Shown piece after piece: positions 56,884-64,000 of a stretch of DNA of 64,000 nucleotides. The translations under genes and the position numbers were made by a program. The DNA is from Ciona savignyi (taxonomy: Eukaryota > Chordata > Ascidiacea > Phlebobranchia > Cionidae). The stretch is taken from NCBI GenBank assembly GCA_000149265.1, contig CH003364.1:1622484-1686483 (forward strand). The letters are read 5' to 3'. Under the pieces are notes generated by a model. The model saw only the letters and a list, made by a program, of their open reading frames with translations. It was not told where the DNA came from and did not search any database. Position 1 is the first letter of the stretch. Every line of letters starts with the position of its first letter.

Positions 56884-57989
56884 AATAAAGTATTCTATTT
56901 ATAACTAAAAGACACACATCTATCCAGGTGTAATGCTATGCTAGCTAAAGATATGGGGCCTAAGCACTGCCTGAGCTCTTAGCTACCTACTCTAAACCAT
57001 GCTCCGATACTCATTGATTTCCTACAAAAAAAACAATGTGTGAAGATAAATGAGCCAATAGTGCATGTTGGAAAACAGTGGGTGGGGATGATATTAGAGA
57101 CAACGACAATATGCAGAAGATAATAAACTATGACAAACCGCGAAATTGCTACAGTTTCGAAGTCTATTTATTTTACTTTCACCTTGCGCCATCGAAGAAT
57201 AAACGCTGACTGTCTACTGTGGTTAAATGTCTCAGAGATAAATAAATAAAAAAGCATTTGCGACAGTGGTTCAGGCAAAAAATAATGTGAACTAGGTTAA
57301 ATACAATAAAATTAAAAAAACTACCAGTTCCTTAACTTGTTTACAATGAAAATGTAAACTTTACATGAGAACTTGACTACTCCGTAAAGTAAATCGTCAG
57401 CATTAAATCCCAAAAGTGTTTGTCAATAAATAATTTTATAAATTGCAAATATGGAATCTGATATCACATATTGAGACAGCTATTTTTATATTGAAATATA
57501 AAATAAACAACTGTCTAATATTAAAAAAATATAAATACTATTCAGTACAACAATTAATAACACAGTCTATTCGACTGAATAATTTAACCGGAAACACTAT
57601 TGCCGGCGATGCTCACTATGCCCATTCAAGTGTGCAATTACACTTTTATTTATTTATTTTTTATTATCGAGTCGATTTTCCAACCGTTTGTGGGCTCGTC
57701 ACGAGGACCGTTTTGGTATCGTTCACGTTAACCATTCGACCACACCGCACGCTATTACACTACTCGTAAATTTAGTGTTCGATTATATTGGTGTTCTATG
57801 ACAGTACTGATTCAATAACCATACATATTTACACTGTGCGACACACATCCACGGCCCTTACAAAAATAGACATAACAAATTTGTTTATACTAGAGCCCCA
57901 TATAAAAATCTGGCCAAATGGGTTGTTCCACGTTGCCTTTCAAACAAAGGGATGTATGTAGAATGTTATAAAACTGGATAAAGGATAGG

Positions 57990-58925
57990 ATAAGATGTTC
58001 AGGTTTTATTTCCGTAGGTGAGAAAACGTAGTGTTAACATATGGGCAACAGTCAGATTACCTTGCTCCCACCGTCAGGTTAGGATAGGATATTCATGTTT
58101 ATCCCCGTGAATGGGAAACCAAGGGGTTAACACACGGTCACTCGTCAGATCACCCTGCGCCCACATTCGGGTTACCGGAGCTATTGCCGTGTGTTGTATA
58201 TGATAGACACGTTCCTTCAATTTTGTAGAACCCAATAATTCGCTGGGTTGTCAGAAAAGTGCCTTGCCCAAGGACACAACCGTCTAGCTAGCGACCACTT
58301 TCGCACCTGAAACCTTTCGATTGAAAGGCGACGCACTTAACCCCTAGACCAACCGGGCGGACAAATCTAGCTATTGCGATTGCAGTGTGTTGTGTATTGA
58401 AGAGGATATTTATGTTTAACCATGTGAATGGGAAAATGCAAGGAGTATTAACAGACGGGTAATCGTCAGATTACCTTGGTCCCATCATTGAGTTAACGAA
58501 GTTATTTTGGTATGTATGACTGATTGGTAGATCCAAATAATCCATAGGGTATGATTACGTTCTACCAAAATATAATTATTTTTTGGTTAATTATTTGGTT
58601 GCATGTTTTTACCAATGGCAAAAAATAAACACACTACAAGAGTTTTTTCCAAGCGAAAATCTCAAATGTACAAGACGGTATAAAAATATTTTTGTACTAT
58701 TAGTAATTTTGCGATTAGAAGTGAACCGATAGGAGGATAAGAGATTCATCTTTATCCCCGTGAATGGGAAAACCATCGTCAGATCACCTCGCGCCCATCG
58801 TCGGGTTACCGGAGCTATTGCAGTGTGTTGTATATGATAGACACGTTCCTTCAATTTGGTAGAGCCCATTAATCCGCTGGGTTCAGGCAATGTCCGTAAA
58901 GTGCCTTGCCCAAGGACACAACCGA
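57990..58925 (-). repeat. Array of three reverse SINE copies
   Basis: About 57990-58365 (with a doubled tail segment), 58400-58540 and 58735-58925. The same tail GTTTATCCCCGTGAATGGG recurs in each. Confidence 0.75.
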
Positions 58926-59812
58926 CCAGCGATAATACCCAAAATATTGTTTTATCAAAGTTTTGGGTCGATAGAAGTTTTGTGTAAGTTTATTGTTGCT
59001 GTACTTCTGTCAGAAATACTAAATATAATAGAATATTCATGTTTATATCGTGACTGTAAAACATCTACCTGGTTGTCTAAGATGCTATCGTTGCAATCGA
59101 ATGTCGAATAAGCTTAAATAAAACATTTCTATGTCGAAACAACTGAAACAATAGTTTCATCACAATCACGTACATGTTTAGAGTAGTTTATGTTTTTATT
59201 CGCGATTAAAAGATTGTACGTAAATATGTTGTAATTGTAAAGAGTGTTAGTTTTGTAGTTTGTTGCATTATCTATAATCATACTTAGTTGTATGGTTAAT
59301 CTATATATTGTTTTTTAAAGTTTAGTTCGACAGCCCTTCTATATTATAAGCCTACATTATTGTATGTTATAACCGGTATGAAAAAAATGCAGGACGTTAT
59401 TACACGACCAATATTCACATTACCTCATGTCTACACTCCATAAAAAGAGCAATTGCATTGTGTGAAATATAGTGGAAACATTGTACCAGATGTTATTCAA
59501 TCCAATGTCAGTTTAGGCGCCCTCTCCCAACTAAACTGAATGCCTTACTCAAGGACACAATCAGCTAACTACTTATTGCATTCACCAAGACTAATTAAAC
59601 CGTGGGTTTTATCGGTATCTCGTTGACTGTTAGAAAATGTTTTCTTTTATTTAATTTGAAGTTACTGCCGTTTCTATGTTTATTTAATGGTGCTTAATAG
59701 TTAAACCATAAAATGAATTGAACTGAATTGCATTCAATCAAACCAGCTTTTGCTAAAAGTTGTTGTTTATTCAGTAAACATTATTTTTTTTCAAGTCGTA
59801 TACCATAATGTG

Positions 59813-60193
59813 CCAGTATGGAAAGTACGGCAGCTGCACACCTCGAGTTTTTTTCCCTGCGTCTTTTGCACACTTGGGTAATTTCATACACGCTCGCAAG
59901 GTGGCAGTATAAACATCGTATAATTTCCAATAAACTTGTAAACCTACCTCTGGACCTCGGGTAATTTACTTTCCATACATTTTTAGTTATGTAGATAGAT
60001 ATGTTAGCTGACGGACACGAAAGATTGAGGATAGAATAATATGCTTTTTAAGATTTTGGTAAAACAGTTATAAAAAGAAGATTGTGTGCACACTTGAAGT
60101 GTGCATTCTTGGACGTTTGCACACTGCACACTTAAATATTTGGCGCGTGCACACTCGAGATCTCGGCGAAAATTGACGTACTTTCCATACGGG
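59813..60193. mobile_element. 381-bp MITE with 8-bp target duplication
   Basis: Starts CCAGTATGGAAAGTACG and ends CGTACTTTCCATACGGG. Exact 8-bp duplication ATAATGTG at 59805-59812 and 60194-60201. The interior repeats GCACACTT/GTGTGCA motifs in both orientations. The superfamily is uncertain (8-bp duplication: hAT- or P-like). Confidence 0.8.
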
Positions 60194-60339
60194 ATAATGT
60201 GCCTATTTAAACTTAAATGTCTGTAGAAAATCATTACTTGTGCTTAATAGTATTTCGTGATTTCTCTTGAATTATATAAGCCTTACACTGGTATTTCTTT
60301 TATGTTTTACTAATAGTACATGTCTGGGGCAATGTAAAA

Positions 60340-60530
60340 GGGAGGGGAAAGCGGGAAGGAGGGAAACTACTCACCAAAACTATGGAAATTAATTTTAACT
60401 CCTTTCTGAACACTAATCTCAACCCCAAAACCAACCCTAACTCTACCCTTATGTTTAAAACTAATTCTAATGCCCTAATATTCTCTTTAGTCGCGCAGTT
60501 TTCCTCCTCCTTCCCGCTCTTCGCTCCAGC
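60340..60530. repeat. Foldback remnant related to the tRNA-carrying family, without tRNA
   Basis: The left arm AGCGGGAAGGAGGGAAACTA and the right arm GTTTTCCTCCTCCTTCCCGCT are inverted. The interior shares GAACACTAATCTCAACCCC with the larger elements but contains no tRNA-like stretch. Confidence 0.65.
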
Positions 60531-60972
60531 GTAAAATAGAATAATTATTTTTATTCCTGTGAGTGGGATAATCAAGCCCATCATAACCAAGTTGTCATCA
60601 GAACACTTTTGTCTACAGCATTAGTGTTACCACCATACTTGCATTAATGTTGTACATGTTGGAACCATTGCTTTAACTTATGTTTAAACTAGTTAACCAC
60701 TGGGTTTTAACGGTGCCTTCTCGAATTTTAAATTTAAAAGTTCTTTTGTTTTCATGAATTTAGAATATTTTTCCCAATTAATTGAATTATCAGACAACAC
60801 TTGTTAGGTATCTTGTTTAAAGACACGATTGCGTATCTTGAATGTGGTTTTACCCACAGAACCATTTGTATGACAAACCACCGTATTCTAACCATAATAT
60901 TAACTATTTCAGTTTTAGTAATTTTCTGGTTCAAGGTGTAAGAGGTGAAAATATTTTATTTGTATGCGCTGA

Positions 60973-63716
60973 ATGATTACGGGTATTGGGGCAATGATGA
61001 CATCACCAGCCAAGCATCCTCATGGTGGCTTAACAAGGATGAAACCCAAGATAAAACTGCATCAACCCATACCTTCGCTCTTTTCCGAGCCAATTCAAAT
61101 TCACAGGATAAAGAAAAAACTTGTGTTGTCCCACGACTCTCAGAAATCTGTCCAGAAACCAAAGCCAACAGTTGTTTTGAGTGATGGGAAGGTTAAACAT
61201 AAAACGCAGCAAGAAAATACATCAGGCAAAAGGGAAACTACTGATCAAAAGAAAAGTACTCTCGTCAAAAAACCGACCATAAATCTTCAAAATGTCGGGA
61301 GTTTAGCAGCAAAAGAAGAAAAATCAAGGCAATTAAACGACATAAACGGACGATTTACTGCAAAATCTGAAAACTTAAAAGTAGTCAAAATATCCAAAGT
61401 GAAATCCGAATCAACCAACAATCAGAGGTTACACGATGGAATAAAACATAAGACCAAAAAGAAAAATCATTCCGATAAAATCAAGGATGGTGGTAGCAAA
61501 ATATACAGCAGCACTAACAGCAGCCTGTCGACATCTCTATTTGAGAAAAATAATAAGATAAAGAATAAAGTTAAAGAAGAAACTTTGCCGGGAAATGAGG
61601 CCTTCTGTAACCCTGTAGCAAAGAAATCTAAAAGAGAAAGAACAGTAAGCATGCATAGTGAACTGGGTGATAATGTCTTTGACAATATCATGACCCTTGA
61701 TGACAGAGTCACATCGCCTACAATGGACGATAAGTCGAGGCAAAATGCAGCCGATTTTGATTTACCTGAAACAGCACAATGCGAAAGCAAAGAATGTATA
61801 GACATGGAGAATTGTAACTCCGATGAAACATTTCATGCCGTTTTTGAAAATGATAATGTTTCCAACTGTTTAAATGAAAGGACGATGTCTGATATCGCAT
61901 TATCTGAAACTGTCTCCGAACGGATAAGTTCCCCAAAACAAAAAGCTTCTTTTGATTTTCAATCTGAAAAACAGAAATCTAGTAGAGAGAGAACTGAGGA
62001 CCCTGTAATCAATTCTGTAAAAAATATCAGTAAATCTGAAATAACTGACATTGATAATAGCAATACTAAAAAGCGTAAATTAAGCCAGTCGGGTGAGTAT
62101 GTTAATAAGCATAAAAAACACAAGCACGACAAGGAGCGGCGACATAAACACCGGGAAGGAAGGGTGCACAAACACAAGAAAAGTAAAAAACATATCAAAA
62201 CTGAACTCTTCGAGCGCGAACATTCGTATAAAGATGCCCCTGCCATTAAAATCGAATATGATCGTGTAAAACAGGAACCTGATGGCATTAATCAGACAGC
62301 CACTGTTGAAATCAAGCAGGAGTTTTTTGATGATATTTCTGTAAAAATTGAAGATAATGATATTGAGTCCGATAGTGATGTCGCTCTCAAAGATGAGTCT
62401 GAACACAGGATTTCTACGGAAAAGCTTGCATCTGCAATTAAGCAACGGTTATGCTCAAAAGATGAAATGTCTTCAACCAATAGCTCTGGCGATGAAAGTG
62501 ACGCGAAAGTGGAAAAAACCCGTCCGGAGTTTGCAATTCCCACTAAACATTCCGCTCAAGCTTTATCGTCTGATGTAGAGATTGTCGACCGCTTTAAATT
62601 CTTCGACCCAAGCTTTCGAGCATATGTTCACGTTGAAACTGATCCAAATGGTGAGGCCTCCGTTCTTCACGTTTACCAGCATGAAATCGATGCACTTTCA
62701 CCCGAAATGCAGCAAAAATTTGCGGAAGATTTCTGCTCTTTATGTTTCCTTGAAGAAACAGATTCACAGGCAGACTTTGTGCTGGGCGTCGTGCATGGGG
62801 CAGCCTCCTATTTACCCGACTTTTTAGAATACCTCTCCGAAGAGCATGGTGACATGCGCGTTAAATCGGAAGTTCTTGGCCAGCGTGACATCATAACTAT
62901 GAGCATCAAGGAGTTCAGAGAGCAAGTCTGTAAAACATTCTCAGTGGAAAGTGGGATGTACAGGTAAATATGTTGTTTTTTTATCTCTGAGCTATATATA
63001 TATATATATATATACACATTATGATAAGGCTATACCTTAATAAAACTTTTGAAAAAGATTTTTAAGTGGTCCAATTGATTTCACTGGACCAAGGCTATGT
63101 ATTGTCTTGGTGAGTGAAACTTGCAGTCCACAAGTATACAGAAAGAGGTTATTGCCATATTTTTAACTATTGGGCGAGATGAATGTTTGTAATTGTTATT
63201 TAAATTTTGTTTGAAGATATGATGGACCCATGAGGTAGATTAGTAGTTGTTTTTTTGGATGTGGATGAAAGTTTTTTGTAGATGTAATTTAGGATGAATA
63301 TCGTAGTTTTCGTTTTTTTATGGGATCAATTTTTGTAGCTGTTATTTTTTTCTTAAGAGGATTTTTCGTAGATGTTATTTTTTCATAGAATTAATTTTCT
63401 TAGATCTAATTTATTTTCGTAGGATAAATTTTTGTTAATGTTATTTTAATTTTCTTTGAAGATATGGTCCGATGAGACAAATTAGTCTTGTTGGTGCTGT
63501 CCATGAAGAGGCGGGTGGGTACATGCCCGATGTTCTTGATATGTTGGAAGAAAATCCGTTCCTCAACCTAACTTCACCCTGGGGTGACATGTCGTGTGTT
63601 GACCCTCCTTGTCGATCGCTGAGCAATGATGGACCCATACTGTGGATACGACCCGGGGAACAAATGGTTCCTGCTGCTGATTTAAAAGGAATAGGTTCTC
63701 CAGCAAAAAGAAGAAG
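60973..63716 (+). CDS. RSBN1: Round spermatid basic protein 1 (KDM9 family), 3' end outside the window
   Basis: Exons 60973-62963 and 63462-63716, phase 2 junctions, with a further donor AG|GTAAGT at 63717. TGA directly precedes the first ATG, so the start is in this exon (60973, or the next Met). RSBN1 proteins are nuclear and reported as H4K20me2 demethylases. The N-terminal part is charged and disordered; a His/Lys-rich block (about 378-407) is followed by five psi-K-x-E motifs (407-460). The conserved domain begins near residue 535: YVHVETDPNGEASVLHVYQ, VVHGAASYLPDFLEYL, ISLVGAVHEEAGGYMPDVLD, ENPFLNLTSPWG and SNDGPILWIRPGEQMVP. RSBN1 and RSBN1L are vertebrate paralogues; this is probably the single ancestral gene. 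Confidence 0.93.
62987..63013. repeat. (TA)n microsatellite
   Basis: About twelve TA repeats in the RSBN1 intron, 24 bases after the splice donor. Confidence 0.9.
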
Positions 63717-64000
63717 GTAAGTCGGATGTTAAACTATATGACTAGGCTATACTGTGCACTGGTTTAAACGTTTGTTATTCTTAGAAATAGTTAAGTAATG
63801 TAATATTATGACAAAGTTTTAGTTATTGAAAAATTATTTCATTAACCATTGAAAAGTTTATTTGTAAACAAAGTCAGGTCATCGACAGGATTTTGTGATT
63901 ATACCTATGTTTACTGTTATACGTTAAGTTCGCTGTGCGAGCATTGCAGCCAGTGCTATTAACACTTCACCCTAGGAACTACCTATGTGTTAACAAAATT

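Larger units (their letters stand above)
55672..60972. other. Divergent intergenic region: SEC23IP / RSBN1
   Basis: 5.3 kb without a supported exon. Holds the tRNA-carrying element (56196-56883), a tRNA-like SINE (about 57650-57760), several SINEs (57990-59600), a MITE (59813-60193) and a foldback remnant (60340-60530). A 30-bp direct duplication containing GGTACCTCTAATTACTACA is at about 55793-55845. Between 56890 and 57640 I see nothing recognisable. Confidence 0.55.

Noticed and set aside
57443..57769. 108-codon plus-strand frame
   Set aside because: AT-rich, low-complexity residues; its end lies inside a reverse SINE-like repeat. No family resemblance.

Overview
The window looks like nuclear DNA from an ascidian, most likely a Ciona species. 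It is AT-rich, has compact multi-exon genes with GT-AG introns, and carries dozens of copies of one tRNA-derived SINE-like repeat that resembles those of Ciona. It also holds an animal GH9 endoglucanase, a gene type known from tunicates. The species is an inference; the gene identities come from reading translated exons and checking that splice phases agree.

Layout, left to right. (1) 312-8014 (+): 3' part of a GH9 endoglucanase in nine exons, with introns full of SINEs and one hAT-like element. (2) 9385-12247 (+): complete mitochondrial GrpE (GRPEL1); intron 1 is mostly two nested inverted-repeat elements that each carry a tRNA-Asp-like gene. (3) 13080-14564 (-): intronless type II membrane protein with a sushi module and a fibrinogen C-terminal domain. 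(4) 15570-24032 (+): PEX10, LRWD1 and DENND10 in a head-to-tail row. (5) 26427-31409 (-): large, mostly disordered protein of unknown function in three exons. (6) 35673-40977 (+): RNF139/TRC8-type membrane RING E3 ligase in seven exons. (7) 42264-55671 (-): SEC23IP/DDHD-family phospholipase-like protein in 18 constant exons plus a duplicated, apparently mutually exclusive exon. (8) 56196-56883: third copy of the tRNA-carrying element. (9) 60973 to the edge (+): 5' part of RSBN1 (KDM9 family).

Most genes are housekeeping functions unrelated to one another: mitochondrial import, peroxisome import, chromatin and replication, endosome traffic, ER quality control, ER export and histone demethylation. 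The most unusual material is (a) a family of roughly 690-bp inverted-repeat elements with 9-bp target duplications, three copies of which contain an inward tRNA-Asp sequence, two of them nested; (b) a tandem-duplicated exon in the SEC23IP homologue that swaps the HGIG segment near the active site; and (c) SINE tails lying directly against splice acceptors.

All gene models were built by eye. Exon junctions were accepted when the donor or acceptor, the reading phase and the family alignment agreed; exceptions are stated.
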